Shown here: positions 38,964 to 53,082 of the stretch, piece by piece
Layout: each line of letters opens with the position of its first letter
Numbering within the stretch: position 1 is the stretch's first letter
Origin: Liolophura sinensis
Lineage: Eukaryota; Mollusca; Polyplacophora; Chitonida; Chitonidae
DNA length: 64,000 nucleotides
Assembly (NCBI RefSeq): GCF_032854445.1
Contig: NW_027018173.1
Coordinates: forward strand, 1 to 64,000
Direction of reading: 5' to 3'
Position numbers and translations under genes: made by a program
Notes under the pieces: model-generated
The model's database searches: none
Told to the model about the DNA's origin: nothing
Seen by the model: the letters and a program-made list of their open reading frames with translations, nothing else

Positions 38964-41900
38964 TTGGTCGGAGAGCAACGCGGTTTGCACCATTCGATTT
39001 CTCGTCACAAAATACGTCGGATTAGCCTCTTACCAGCAGCATTAAAACATTTTTTCCACTTTTGGATTTTTGCCTGGTCCTTTTGCTAATTGAAATCGGC
39101 TACATGTACTATGTACAATCGCGACTGGTCATTACTATATTCAACTTTTGATTATAAGTTATGTGCCCTTCGGTAGCCCAGAAGACGTCAAATCTTTGGG
39201 CCAAGCCCATTTAACTCACCCAGCAAATGTCTTACTTCTAAGTCGAAGATAAACTCAATGTCTTTATCTACATGTAGAAAAACCACACCATTTTTATATA
39301 AAAAACACAAGGTACTTGATACAGTCTGCTGTTAAAAGTACAATTGAACACTGACCCACATCAATAAGGTGCCAAAAGATGCGCAATTGGGCCAGGCATC
39401 TCCAGGTGTTGAAAAATTGTAAATTTCCTTGGTTTCCATGGAGTAAGAGCCGTTGCTGGGCACGTGATTTTGACATAATTGATGATTCGATTGTGGCTAC
39501 AGCCAAAAGTATTGGTCGGAGAGCAACGCGGTTTGCACCATTCGATTTCTCGTCACAAAATACGTCGGATTAGCCTCTTACCAGCAGCATTGGAACATTT
39601 TTTCCACTTTTGGATTTTTGCCTGGTCCTTTTGCTAATTGAAATCGGCTACATGTACTATGTACAATCGCGACTGGTCATTACTATATTCAACTTTTGAT
39701 TATAAGTTATGTGCCCTTCGGTAGCCCAGAAGATGTCAAATCTTTGGGCCAAGCCCATTTAACTCACTCAGCAAATGTCTTACTTCTAAGTCGAAGATAA
39801 ACTTAATCTCTTTATCTACATGTAGAAAAACCACACCATTTTTATATGAAAACCACAAGGTACTTGATACAGTCTGCTGTAAAAAGTACAATTGAACACT
39901 GACCCACATCAATAAGGTGCCAAAAGATGCGCATTTGGGTCAGGCATCTCCAGCTGTTGAAAAATTGCAAATTTCCTTGGTTTCCATGGAGTAAGAGCCG
40001 TTGCTGGGCACGTGATTTTGACATAAATGATGATTCAATTGTGGCTACAGCCAAAAGTATTGGTCGGAGAGCAACGCGGTTTGCACCATTCGATTTCTCG
40101 TCACAAAATACGTCGGATTAGCCTCTTACCAGCAGTATTGGAACATTTTTTCCACTTTTGGATTTTTGCCTGGTCCTTTTGCTAATTGAAATCGGCTACA
40201 TGTACTATGTACCATCGCGACTGGTCATTACTATATTCAACTTTTGATTATAAGTTATGTGCCCTTCGGTAGCCCAGAAGACGTCAAATCTTTGGGCCAA
40301 GCCCATTTCACTCACCCAGCAAATGTCTTACTTCTAAGTCGAAGATAAACTCAATGTCTTTATCTACATGTAGAAAAACCACACCATTTTTATATAAAAA
40401 ACACAAGGTACTTGATACAGTCTGCTGTAAAAAGTACAATTGAACACTGACCCACATCAATAAGGTGCCAAAAGATGCGCAATTGGGTCAGGCATCTGCA
40501 GCTGTTGAAAAATTGGAAATTTCCTTGGTTTCCATGGAGTAAGAGCCGTTGCTGGGCACGTGATTTTGACATAAATGATGATTCAATTGTGGCTACAGCC
40601 AAAAGTATTGGTCGGAGAGCAACGCGGTTTGCACCATTCGATTTCTCGTCACAAAATACGTCGGATTAGCCTCTTACCAGCAGCATTGGAGCATTTTTTC
40701 CACTTTTGGATTTTTGCCTGGTCCTTTTGCTAATTGAAATCGGCTACATGTACTATGTACCATCGCGACTGGTCATTACTATATTCAACTTTTGATTATA
40801 AGTTATGTGCCCTTCGGTAGCCCAGAAGACGTCAAATCTTTGGGCCAAGCCCATTTCACTCACCCAGCAAATGTCTTACTTCTAAGTCGAAGATAAACTT
40901 AATCTCTTTATCTACATGTAGAAAAACCACACCATTTTTATATAAAAAACACAAGGTACTTGATACAGTCTGCTGTAAAAAGTACAATTGAACACTGACC
41001 CACATCAATAAGGTGCCAAAAGATGCGCAATTGGGTCAGGCATCTCCAGGTGTTGAAAAATTGGAAATTTCCTTGGTTTCCATGGAGTAAGAGCCGTTGC
41101 TGGGCACGTGATTTTGACATAAATGATGATTCAATTGTGGCTACAGCCAAAAGTATTGGTCGGAGAGCAACGCGGTTTGCACCATTCGATTTCTCGTCAC
41201 AAAATACGTCGGATTAGCCTCTTACCAGCAGCATTGGAACATTTTTTCCACTTTTGGATTTTTACTTGGTCCTTTTGCTAATTGAAATCGGCTACATGTA
41301 CTATGTACAATCGCGACTGGTCATTACTATATTCAACTTTTGATTATAAGTTATGTGCCCTTCGGTAGCCCAGAAGATGTCAAATCTTTGGGCCAAGCCC
41401 ATTTAACTCACCCAGCAAATGTCTTACTTCTAAGTCGAAGATAAACTTAATCTCTTTATCTACATGTAGAAAAACCACACCATTTTTATATAAAAACCAC
41501 AAGGTACTTGATACAGTCTGCTGTAAAAAGTACAATTGAACACTGACCCACATCAATAAGGTGCCAAAAGATGCGCAATTGGGTCAGGCATCTCCAGGTG
41601 TTGAAAAATTGCAAATTTCCTTGGTTTCCATGGAGTAAGAGCCGTTGCTGGGCACGTGATTTTGACATAAATGATGATTCAATTGTGGCTACAGCCAAAA
41701 GTATTGGTCGGAGAGCAACGCGGTTTGCACCATTCGATTTCTCGTCACAAAATACGTCGGATTAGCCTCTTACCAGCAGCATTGGAACATTTTTTCCACT
41801 TTTGGATTTTTGCCTGGTCCTTTTGCTCATTGAAATCGGCTACATGTACTATGTACAATCGCGACTGGTCATTACTATATTCAACTTTTGATTATAAGTT

Positions 41901-42118
41901 ATGTGCCCTTCGGTAGCCCAGAAGATGTCAAATCTTTGGGCCAAGCCCATTTAACTCACCCAGCAAATGTCTTACTTCTAAGTCGAAGATAAACTCAATG
42001 TCTTTATCTACATGTAGAAAAACCACACCATTTTTATATAAAAACCACAAGGTACTTGATACAGTCTGCTGTAAAAAGTACAATTGAACACTGACCCACA
42101 TCAATAAGGTGCCAAAAG

Positions 42119-43214
42119 ATGCGCAATTGGGTCAGGCATCTCCAGGTGTTGAAATATTGCAAATTTCCTTGGTTTCCATGGAGTAAGAGCCGTTGCTGGG
42201 CACGTGATTTTGACATAAATGATGATTCAATTGTGGCTACAGCCAAAAGTATTGGTCGGAGAGCAACGCGGTTTGCACCATTCGATTTCTCGTCACAAAA
42301 TACGTCGGATTAGCCTCTTACCAGCAGCATTGGAACATTTTTTCCACTTTTGGATTTTTGCCTGGTCCTTTTGCTCATTGAAATCGGCTACATGTACTAT
42401 GTACAATCGCGACTGGTCATTACTATATTCAACTTTTGATTATAAGTTATGTGCCCTTCGGTAGCCCAGAAGATGTCAAATCTTTGGGCCAAGCCCATTT
42501 AACTCACCCAGCAAATGTCTTACTTCTAAGTCGAAGATAAACTCAATGTCTTTATCTACATGTAGAAAAACCACACCATTTTTATATAAAAAACACAAGG
42601 TACTTGATACAGTCTGCTGTAAAAAGTACAATTGAACACTGACCCACATCAATAAGGTGCCAAAAGATGCGCAATTGGGTCAGGCATCTCCAGCTGTTGA
42701 AAAATTGCAAATTTCCTTGGTTTCCATGGAGTAAGAGCCGTTGCTGGGCACGTGATTTTGACATAAATGATGATTCAATTGTGGCTACAGCCAAAAGTAT
42801 TGGTCAGAGAGCAACGCGGTTTGCACCATTCGATTTCTCGTCACAAAATACGTCGGATTAGCCTCTTACCAGCAGCATTGGAACATTTTTTCCACTTTTG
42901 GATTTTTGCCTGGTCCTTTTGCTCATTGAAATCGGCTACATGTACTATGTACAATCGCGACTGGTCATTACTATATTCAACTTTTGATTATAAGTTATGT
43001 GCCCTTCGGTAGCCCAGAAGATGTCAAATCTTTGGGCCAAGCCCATTTAACTCACCCAGCAAATGTCTTACTTCTAAGTCGAAGATAAACTCAATGTCTT
43101 TATCTACATGTAGAAAAACCACACCATTTTTATATAAAAACCACAAGGTACTTGATACAGTCTGCTGTAAAAAGTACAATTGAACACTGACCCACATCAA
43201 TAAGGTGCCAAAAG
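42119..43214. repeat. Dimer higher-order repeat, copy 1 (1096 bp)
   Basis: The pair of monomers 42119 (GTTGAAATATTGC, GCTCATTG) and 42667 (GGTCAGAGAGC, GCTCATTG) is followed immediately by another pair with the same two rare markers. GAAATATTG and GGTCAGAG each occur only twice in the window, once per copy. Confidence 0.85.
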
Positions 43215-43963
43215 ATGCGCAATTGGGTCAGGCATCTCCAGGTGTTGAAATATTGCAAATTTCCTTGGTTTCCATGGAGTAAGAGCCGTTGCTGGGCACG
43301 TGATTTTGACATAAATGATGATTCAATTGTGGCTACAGCCAAAAGTATTGGTCGGAGAGCAACGCGGTTTGCACCATTCGATTTCTCGTCACAAAATACG
43401 TCGGATTAGCCTCTTACCAGCAGCATTGGAACATTTTTTCCACTTTTGGATTTTTGCCTGGTCCTTTTGCTCATTGAAATCGGCTACATGTACTATGTAC
43501 AATCGCGACTGGTCATTACTATATTCAACTTTTGATTATAAGTTATGTGCCCTTCGGTAGCCCAGAAGATGTCAAATCTTTGGGCCAAGCCCATTTAACT
43601 CACCCAGCAAATGTCTTACTTCTAAGTCGAAGATAAACTCAATGTCTTTATCTACATGTAGAAAAACCACACCATTTTTATATAAAAAAACACAAGGTAC
43701 TTGATACAGTCTGCTGTAAAAAGTACAATTGAACACTGACCCACATCAATAAGGTGCCAAAAGATGCGCAATTGGGTCAGGCATCTCCAGCTGTTGAAAA
43801 ATTGCAAATTTCCTTGGTTTCCATGGAGTAAGAGCCGTTGCTGGGCACGTGATTTTGACATAAATGATGATTCAATTGTGGCTACAGCCAAAAGTATTGG
43901 TCAGAGAGCAACGCGGTTTGCACCATTCGATTTCTCGTCACAAAATACGTCGGATTAGCCTCT
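43215..43963. repeat. Dimer higher-order repeat, copy 2 (truncated)
   Basis: Monomer 43215 repeats GAAATATTG, and the start of 43764 repeats GGTCAGAG. Beyond about 43963 the second monomer switches to the CAGCACGATTGGAG type, so the duplicate breaks off within a monomer, consistent with an exchange there. Confidence 0.8.
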
Positions 43964-45989
43964 TACCAGCACGATTGGAGCATTTTTTTTACTTTTGGAT
44001 TTTTGCCTGGTCCTTTTGCTAATTGAAATCGGCTACATGTACTATGTACCATCGCGACTGGTCATTACTATATTCAACTTTTGATTATAAGTTATGTGCC
44101 CTTCGGTAGCCCAGAAGATGTCAAATCTTTGGGCCAAGCCCATTTAACTCACCCAGCAAATGTCTTACTTCTAAGTCGAAGATAAACTCAATGTCTTTAT
44201 CTACATGTAGAAAAACCACACCATTTTTATATAAAAAACACAAGGTACTTGATACAGTCTGCTGTAAAAAGTACAATTGAACACTGACCCACATCAATAA
44301 GGTGCCAAAAGATGCGCAATTGGGCCAGGCATCTCCAGGTGTTGAAAAATTGTAAATTTCCTTGGTTTCCATGGAGTAAGAGCCGTTGCTGGGCACGTGA
44401 TTTTGACATAATTGATGATTCAATTGTGGCTACAGCCAAAAGTATTGGTCGGAGAGCAACGCGGTTTGCACCATTCGATTTCTCGTCACAAAATACGTCG
44501 GATTAGCCTCTTACCAGCAGCATTGGAACATTTTTTCCACTTTTGGATTTTTGCCTGATCCTTTTGCTAATTGAAATCGGCTACATGTACTATGTACCAT
44601 CGCGACTGGTCATTACTATATTCAACTTTTGATTATAAGTTATGTGCCCTTCGGTAGCCCAGAAGACGTCAAATCTTTGGGCCAAGCCCATTTCACTCAC
44701 CCAGCAAATGTCTTACTTCTAAGTCGAAGATAAACTCAATGTCTTTATCTACATGTAGAAAAACCACACCATTTTTATATAAAAAACACAAGGTACTTGA
44801 TACAGTCTGCTGTAAAAAGTACAATTGAACACTGACCCACATCAATAAGGTGCCAAAAGATGCGCAATTGGGTCAGGCATCTGCAGCTGTTGAAAAATTG
44901 CAAATTTCCTTGGTTTCCATGGAGTAAGAGCCGTTGCTGGGCACGTGATTTTGACATAAATGATGATTCAATTGTGGCTACAGCCAAAAGTATTGGTCGG
45001 AGAGCAACGCGGTTTGCACCATTCGATTTCTCGTCACAAAATACGTCGGATTAGCCTCTTACCAGCAGCATTGGAGCATTTTTTCCACTTTTGGATTTTT
45101 GCCTGGTCCTTTTGCTAATTGAAATCGGCTACATGTACTATGTACCATCGCGACTGGTCATTACTATATTCAACTTTTGATTATAAGTTATGTGCCCTTC
45201 GGTAGCCCAGAAGACGTCAAATCTTTGGGCCAAGCCCATTTCACTCACCCAGCAAATGTCTTACTTCTAAGTCGAAGATAAACTTAATCTCTTTATCTAC
45301 ATGTAGAAAAACCACACCATTTTTATATAAAAAACACAAGGTACTTGATACAGTCTGCTGTAAAAAGTACAATTGAACACTGACCCACATCAATAAGGTG
45401 CCAAAAGATGCGCAATTGGGTCAGGCATCTCCAGCTGTTGAAAAATTGGAAATTTCCTTGGTTTCCATGGAGTAAGAGCCGTTGCTGGGCACGTGATTTT
45501 GACATAAATGATGATTCAATTGTGGCTACAGCCAAAAGTATTGGTCGGAGAGCAACGCGGTTTGCACCATTCGATTTCTCGTCACAAAAATACGTCGGAT
45601 TAGCCTCTTACCAGCAGCATTGGAACATTTTTTCCACTTTTGGATTTTTGCCTGGTCCTTTTGCTAATTGAAATCGGCTACATGTACTATGTACAATCGC
45701 GACTGGTCATTACTATATTCAACTTTTGATTAAGTTATGTGCCCTTCGGTAGCCCAGAAGACGTCAAATCTTTGGGCCAAGCCCATTTCACTCACCCAGC
45801 AAATGTCTTACTTTTAAGTCGAAGATAAACTTAATCACTTTATCTACATGTAGAAAAACCACACCATTTTTATATAAAAAACACAAGGTACTTGATACAG
45901 TCTGCTGTAAAAAGTACAATTGAACACTGACCCACATCAATAAGGTGCCAAAAGATGCGCAATTGGGTCAGGCATCTCCAGCTGTTGAA

Positions 45990-47390
45990 AAATTGCAAAT
46001 TTCCTTGGTTTCCATGGAGTAAGAGCCGTTGCTGGGCACGTGATTTTGACATAAATGATGATTCAATTGTGGCTACAGCCAAAAGTATTGGTCGGAGAGC
46101 AACGCGGTTTGCACCATTCGATTTCTCGTCACAAAATACGTCGGATTAGCCTCTTACCAGCAGCATTGGAGCATTTTTTTTACTTTTGGATTTTTGCCTG
46201 GTCCTTTTGCTAATTGAAATCGGCTACATGTACTATGTACCATCGCGACTGGTCATTACTATATTCAACTTTTGATTATAAGTTATGTGCCCTTCGGTAG
46301 CCCAGAAGACGTCAAATCTTTGGGCCAAGCCCATTTCACTCACCCAGCAAATGTCTTACTTCTAAGTCGAAGATAAACTTAATCTCTTTATCTACATGTA
46401 GAAAAACCACACCATTTTTATATAAAAAACACAAGGTACTTGATACAGTCTGCTGTAAAAAGTACAATTGAACACTGACCCACATCAATAAGGTGCCAAA
46501 AGATGCGCAATTGGGTCAGGCATCTCCAGCTGTTGAAAAATTGGAAATTTCCTTGGTTTCCATGGAGTAAGAGCCGTTGCTGGGCACGTGATTTTGACAT
46601 AAATGATGATTCAATTGTGGCTACAGCCAAAAGTATTGGTCGGAGAGCAACGCGGTTTGCACCATTCGATTTCTCGTCACAAAATACGTCGGATTAGCCT
46701 CTTACCAGCAGCATTGGAACATTTTTTCCACTTTTGGATTTTTGCCTGGTCCTTTTGCTAATTGAAATCGGCTACATGTACTATGTACAATCGCGACTGG
46801 TCATTACTATATTCAACTTTTGATTATAAGTTATGTGCCCTTCGGTAGCCCAGAAGATGTCAAATCTTTGGGCCAAGCCCATTTAACTCACCCAGCAAAT
46901 GTCTTACTTCTAAGTCGAAGATAAACTTAATCTCTTTATCTACATTTAGAAAAACCACACCATTTTTATATAAAAACCACAAGGTACTTGATACAGTCTG
47001 CTGTAAAAAGTACAATTGAACACTGACCCACATCAATAAGGTGCCAAAAGATGCGCAATTGGGCCAGGCATCTCCAGGTGTTGAAAAATTGTAAATTTCC
47101 TTGGTTTCCATGGAGTAAGAGCCGTTGCTGGGCACGTGATTTTGACATAAATGATGATTCAATTGTGGCTACAGCCAAAAGTATTGGTCGGAGAGCAACG
47201 CGGTTTGCACCATTCGATTTCTCGTCACAAAATACGTCGGATGAGCCTCTTACCAGCAGCATTGGAACATTTTTTCCACTTTTGGATTTTTGCCTGGTCC
47301 TTTTGCTAATTGAAATCGGCTACATGTACTATGTACCATCGCGACTGGTCATTACTATATTCAACTTTTGATTATAAGTTATGTGCCCTT
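45990..47390. repeat. 6-monomer offset duplication, copy 1
   Basis: Three successive types appear: GGAGCATTTTTTTTAC with CATTTCAC (45955); TTGGAA with GATGTC and ATAAAAACCAC (46503); GGGCCAGG with GTCGGATGAGCC (47051). They recur 3291-3293 bp later at 49281-50683. CGGATGAGCC, which changes the common GATTAG, occurs only in these two copies; CGAATGAGCC at 51988 and 62950 is related. Confidence 0.75.
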
Positions 47391-49280
47391 CGGTAGCCCA
47401 GAAGACGTCAAATCTTTGGGCCAAGCCCATTTCACTCACCCAGCAAATGTCTTACTTCTAAGTCGAAGATAAACTCAATGTCTTTATCTACATGTAGAAA
47501 AAACCACACCATTTTTATATAAAAAACACAAGGTACTTGATACAGTCTGCTGTAAAAGTACAATTGAACACTGACCCACATCAATAAGGTGCCAAAAGAT
47601 GCGCAATTGGGTCAGGCATCTGCAGCTGTTGAAAAATTGGAAATTTCCTTGGTTTCCATGGAGTAAGAGCCGTTGCTGGGCACGTGATTTTGACATAAAT
47701 GATGATTCAATTGTGGCTACAGCCAAAAGTATTGGTCGGAGAGCAACGCGGTTTGCACCATTCGATTTCTCGTCACAAAATACGTCGGATTAGCCTCTTA
47801 CCAGCAGCATTGGAGCATTTTTTCCACTTTTGGATTTTTGCCTGGTCCTTTTGCTAATTGAAATCGGCTACATGTACTATGTACCATCGCGACTGGTCAT
47901 TACTATATTCAACTTTTGATTATAAGTTATGTGCCCTTCGGTAGCCCAGAAGACGTCAAATCTTTGGGCCAAGCCCATTTCACTCACCCAGCAAATGTCT
48001 TACTTCTAAGTCGAAGATAAACTTAATCTCTTCATCTACATGTAGAAAAACCACACCATTTTTATATAAAAAACACAAGGTACTTGATACAGTCTGCTGT
48101 AAAAAGTACAATTGAACACTGACCCACATCAATAAGGTGCCAAAAGATGCGCAATTGGGTCAGGCATCTCCAGCTGTTGAAAAATTGGAAAATTCCTTGG
48201 TTTCCATGGAGTAAGAGCCGTTGCTGGGCACGTGATTTTGACATAAATGATGATTCAATTGTGGCTACAGCCAAAAGTATTGGTCGGAGAGCAACGCGGT
48301 TTGCACCATTCGATTTCTCGTCACAAAATACGTCGGATTAGCCTCTTACCAGCAGCATTGGAACATTTTTTCCACTTTTGGATTTTTGCCTGGTCCTTTT
48401 GCTAATTGAAATCGGCTACATGTACTATGTACAATCGCGACTGGTCATTACTATATTCAACTTTTGATTATAAGTTATGTGCCCTTCGGTAGCCCAGAAG
48501 ATGTCAAATCTTTGGGCCAAGCCCATTTAACTCACCCAGCAAATGTCTTACTTCTAAGTCGAAGATAAACTTAATCTCTTTATCTACATGTAGAAAAACC
48601 ACACCATTTTTTATATAAAAACCACAAGGTACTTGATACAGTCTGCTGTAAAAAAGTACAATTGAACGCTGACCCACATCAATAAGGTGCCAAAAGATGC
48701 GCAATTGGGTCAGGCATCTCCAGCTGTTGAAAAATTGGAAATTTCCTTGGTTTCCATGGAGTAAGAGCCGTTGCTGGGCACGTGATTTTGACATAAATGA
48801 TGATTCAATTGTGGCTACAGCCAAAAGTATTGGTCGGAGAGCAACGCGGTTTGCACCATTCGATTTCTCGTCACAAAATACGTCGGATTAGCCCTCTTAC
48901 CAGCAGCATTGGAACATTTTTTCCACTTTTGGATTTTTGCCTGGTCCTTTTGCTAATTGAAATCGGCTACATGTACTATGTACAATCGCGACTGGTCATT
49001 ACTATATTCAACTTTTGATTATAAGTTATGTGCCCTTCGGTAGCCCAGAAGATGTCAAATCTTTGGGCCAAGCCCATTTAACTCACCCAGCAAATGTCTT
49101 ACTTCTAAGTCGAAGATAAACTTAATCTCTTTATCTACATGTAGAAAAACCACACCATTTTTATATAAAAACCACAAGGTACTTGATACAGTCTGCTGTA
49201 AAAAGTACAATTGAACACTGACCCACATCAATAAGGTGCCAAAAGATGCGCAATTGGGTCAGGCATCTCCAGGTGTTGAA

Positions 49281-50683
49281 AAATTGCAAATTTCCTTGGT
49301 TTCCATGGAGTAAGAGCCGTTGCTGGGCACGTGATTTTGACATAAATGATGATTCAATTGTGGCTACAGCCAAAAGTATTGGTCGGAGAGCAACGCGGTT
49401 TGCACCATTCGATTTCTCGTCACAAAATACGTCGGATTAGCCTCTTACCAGCAGCATTGGAGCATTTTTTTTACTTTTGGATTTTTGCCTGGTCCTTTTG
49501 CTAATTGAAATCGGCTACATGTACTATGTACCATCGCGACTGGTCATTACTATATTCAACTTTTGATTATAAGTTATGTGCCCTTCGGTAGCCCAGAAGA
49601 CGTCAAATCTTTGGGCCAAGCCCATTTCACTCACCCAGCAAATGTCTTACTTCTAAGTCGAAGATAAACTTAATCTCTTTATCTACATGTAGAAAAACCA
49701 CACCATTTTTATATAAAAAAACACAAGGTACTTGATACAGTCTGCTGTAAAAAGTACAATTGAACACTGACCCACATCAATAAGGTGCCAAAAGATGCGC
49801 AATTGGGTCAGGCATCTCCAGCTGTTGAAAAATTGGAAATTTCCTTGGTTTCCATGGAGTAAGAGCCGTTGCTGGGCACGTGATTTTGACATAAATGATG
49901 ATTCAATTGTGGCTACAGCCAAAAGTATTGGTCGGAGAGCAACGCGGTTTGCACCATTCGATTTCTCGTCACAAAATACGTCGGATTAGCCTCTTACCAG
50001 CAGCATTGGAACATTTTTTCCACTTTTGGATTTTTGCCTGGTCCTTTTGCTAATTGAAATCGGCTACATGTACTATGTACAATCGCGACTGGTCATTACT
50101 ATATTCAACTTTTGATTATAAGTTATGTGCCCTTCGGTAGCCCAGAAGATGTCAAATCTTTGGGCCAAGCCCATTTAACTCACCCAGCAAATGTCTTACT
50201 TCTAAGTCGAAGATAAACTTAATCTCTTTATCTACATGTAGAAAAAACCACACCATTTTTATATAAAAACCACAAGGTACTTGATACAGTCTGCTCTAAA
50301 AAGTACAATTGAACACTGACCCACATCAATAAGGTGCCAAAAGATGCGCAATTGGGCCAGGCATCTCCAGGTGTTGAAAAATTGTAAATTTCCTTGGTTT
50401 CCATGGAGTAAGAGCCGTTGCTGGGCACGTGATTTTGACATAAATGATGATTCAATTGTGGCTACAGCCAAAAGTATTGGTCGGAGAGCAACGCGGTTTG
50501 CACCATTCGATTTCTCGTCACAAAATACGTCGGATGAGCCTCTTACCAGCAGCATTGGAACATTTTTTCCACTTTTGGATTTTTGCCTGGTCCTTTTGCT
50601 AATTGAAATCGGCTACATGTACTATGTACCATCGCGACTGGTCATTACTATATTCAACTTTTGATTATAAGTTATGTGCCCTT
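49281..50683. repeat. 6-monomer offset duplication, copy 2
   Basis: Partner of 45990-47390, with monomers 49246, 49795 and 50344. It differs from its partner by one added A in ATAAAAAAACAC near 49715, an added A in AGAAAAAACC near 50240, and TCTGCTCTAAAAAG near 50289. After about 50683 the two diverge (GATGTC and TTAATCTC here, GACGTC and CATTTCAC in the partner). Confidence 0.75.
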
Positions 50684-51439
50684 CGGTAGCCCAGAAGATG
50701 TCAAATCTTTGGGCCAAGCCCATTTAACTCACCCAGCAAATGTCTTACTTCTAAGTCGAAGATAAACTTAATCTCTTTATCTACATGTAGAAAAACCACA
50801 CCATTTTTATATAAAAACCACAAGGTACTTGATACAGTCTGCTGTAAAAAGTACAATTGAACACTGACCCACATCAATAAGGTGCCAAAAGATGCGCAAT
50901 TGGGTCAGGCATCTCCAGGTGTTGAAAAATTGCAAATTTCCTTGGTTTCCATGGAGTAAGAGCCGTTGCTGGGCACGTGATTTTGACATAAATGATGATT
51001 CAATTGTGGCTACAGCCAAAAGTATTGGTCGGAGAGCAACGCGGTTTGCACCATTCGATTTCTCGTCACAAAATACGTCGGATTAGCCTCTTACCAGCAG
51101 CATTGGAGCATTTTTTTTACTTTTGGATTTTTGCCTGGTCCTTTTGCTAATTGAAATCGGCTACATGTACTATGTACCATCGCGACTGGTCATTACTATA
51201 TTCAACTTTTGATTATAAGTTATGTGCCCCTTCGGTAGCCCAGAAGACGTCAAATCTTTGGGCCAAGCCCATTAACTCACCCAGCAAATGTCTTACTTCT
51301 AAGTCGAAGATAAACTCAATGTCTTTATCTACATGTAGAAAAACCACACCATTTTTATATCAAAAACACAAGGTACTTGATACAGTCTGCTGTAAAAAGT
51401 ACAATTGAACACTGACCCACATCAATAAGGTGCCAAAAG

Positions 51440-53082
51440 ATGCGCAATTGGGTCAGGCATCTCCAGCTGTTGAAAAATTGCAAATTTCCTTGGTTTCCAT
51501 GGAGTAAGAGCCGTTGCTGGGCACGTGATTTTGACATAAATGATGATTCAATTGTGGCTACAGCCAAAAGTATTGCTCGGAGAGCAACGCGGTTTGCACC
51601 ATTCGATTTCTCGTCACAAAATACGTCGGATTAGCCTCTTACCAGCAGCATTGGAACATTTTTTCCACTTTTGGATTTTTGCCTGGTCCTTTTGCTAATT
51701 GAAATCGGCTACATGTACTATGTACCATCGCGACTGGTCATTACTATATTCAACTTTTGATTATAAGTTATGTGCCCTTCGGTAGCCCAGAAGACGTCAA
51801 ATCTTTGGGCCAAGCCCATTTAACTCACCCAGCAAATGTCTTACTTCTAAGTCGAAGATATATTTAATCTCTTTATCTACATGTAGAAAAACCACACCAT
51901 TTTTATATAAAAAACACAAGGTACTTGATACAGTCTGCTGTAAAAAGTACAATTGAACACTGACCCACATCAATAAGGTGCCAAAAGATGCGCAATTGGG
52001 TCAGGCATCTCCAGGTGTTGAAAAATTGGAAATTTCCTTGGTTTCCATGGAGTAAGAGCCGTTGCTGGGCACGTGATTTTGACATAAATGATGATTCAAT
52101 TGTGGCTACAGCCAAAAGTATTGGTCGGAGAGCAACGCGGTTTGCACCATTCGATTTCTCGTCACAAAATACGTCGAATGAGCCTCTTACCAGCAGCATT
52201 GGAACATTTTTTCCACTTTTGGATTTTTGCCTGTTCCTTTTGCTAATTGAAATGGGCTACATGTACTATGTACCATCGCGACTGGTCATTACTATATTCA
52301 ACTTTTGATTATAAGTTATGTGCCCTTCGGTAGCCCAGAAGACGTCAAATCTTTGGGCCAAGCCCATTTAACTCACCCAGCAAATGTCTTACTTCTAAGT
52401 CGAAGATAAACTCAATGTCTTTATCTACATGTAGAAAAACCACACCATTTTTATATAAAAAACACAAGGTACTTGATACAGTCTGCTGTAAAAAGTACAA
52501 TTGAACACTGACCCACATCAATAAGGTGCCAAAAGATGCGCAATTGGGTCAGGCATCTCCAGCTGTTGAAAAATTGCAAATTTCCTTGGTTTCCATGGAG
52601 TAAGAGCCGTTGCTGGGCACGTGATTTTGACATAAATGATGATTCAATTGTGGCTACAGCCAAAGTATTGGTCGGAGAGCAACGCGGTTTGCACCATTCG
52701 ATTTCTCGTCACAAAATACGTCGGATTAGCCTCTTACCAGCAGCATTGGAACATTTTTTCCACTTTTGGATTTTTGCCTGGTCCTTTTGCTAATTGAAAT
52801 CGGCTACATGTACTATGTACCATCGCGACTGGTCATTACTATATTCAACTTTTGATTATAAGTTATGTGCCCTTCGGTAGCCCAGAAGACGTCAAATATT
52901 TGGGCCAAGCCCATTTAACTCACCCAGCAAATGTCTTACTTCTAAGTCGAAGATAAACTCAATGTCTTTATCTACACGTAGAAAAACCACACCATTTTTA
53001 TATAAAAAACACAAGGTACTTGATACAGTCTGCTGTAAAAAGTACAATTGAACACTGACCCACATCAATAAGGTGCCAAAAG
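51440..53082. repeat. 20-monomer offset duplication, copy 1
   Basis: Monomers 51440 (TATTGCTCGG, a TTTAATCTC tail), 51988 (CGAATGAGCC, AAATGGGCTAC) and 52536 (CTACACGTAG) recur 10,962 bp later, at 62402, 62950 and 63498. Differences include CCTGTTCC near 52232, the loss of one A in GCCAAAGTATTGG near 52662 and AAATATTTGGG near 52895. Confidence 0.8.

Larger units (their letters stand above)
39927..49794. repeat. Domain of CATTTCAC-variant monomers
   Basis: Nine monomers (starts 39927, 40475, 44312, 44860, 45408, 45955, 47051, 47599, 49246) read GCCCATTTCACTCACC, where all other copies read CATTTAAC or a close relative. No copy outside about 40-50 kb was seen with this change. It marks a region over which a single mutation has spread by local exchange or conversion. 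Confidence 0.85.
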
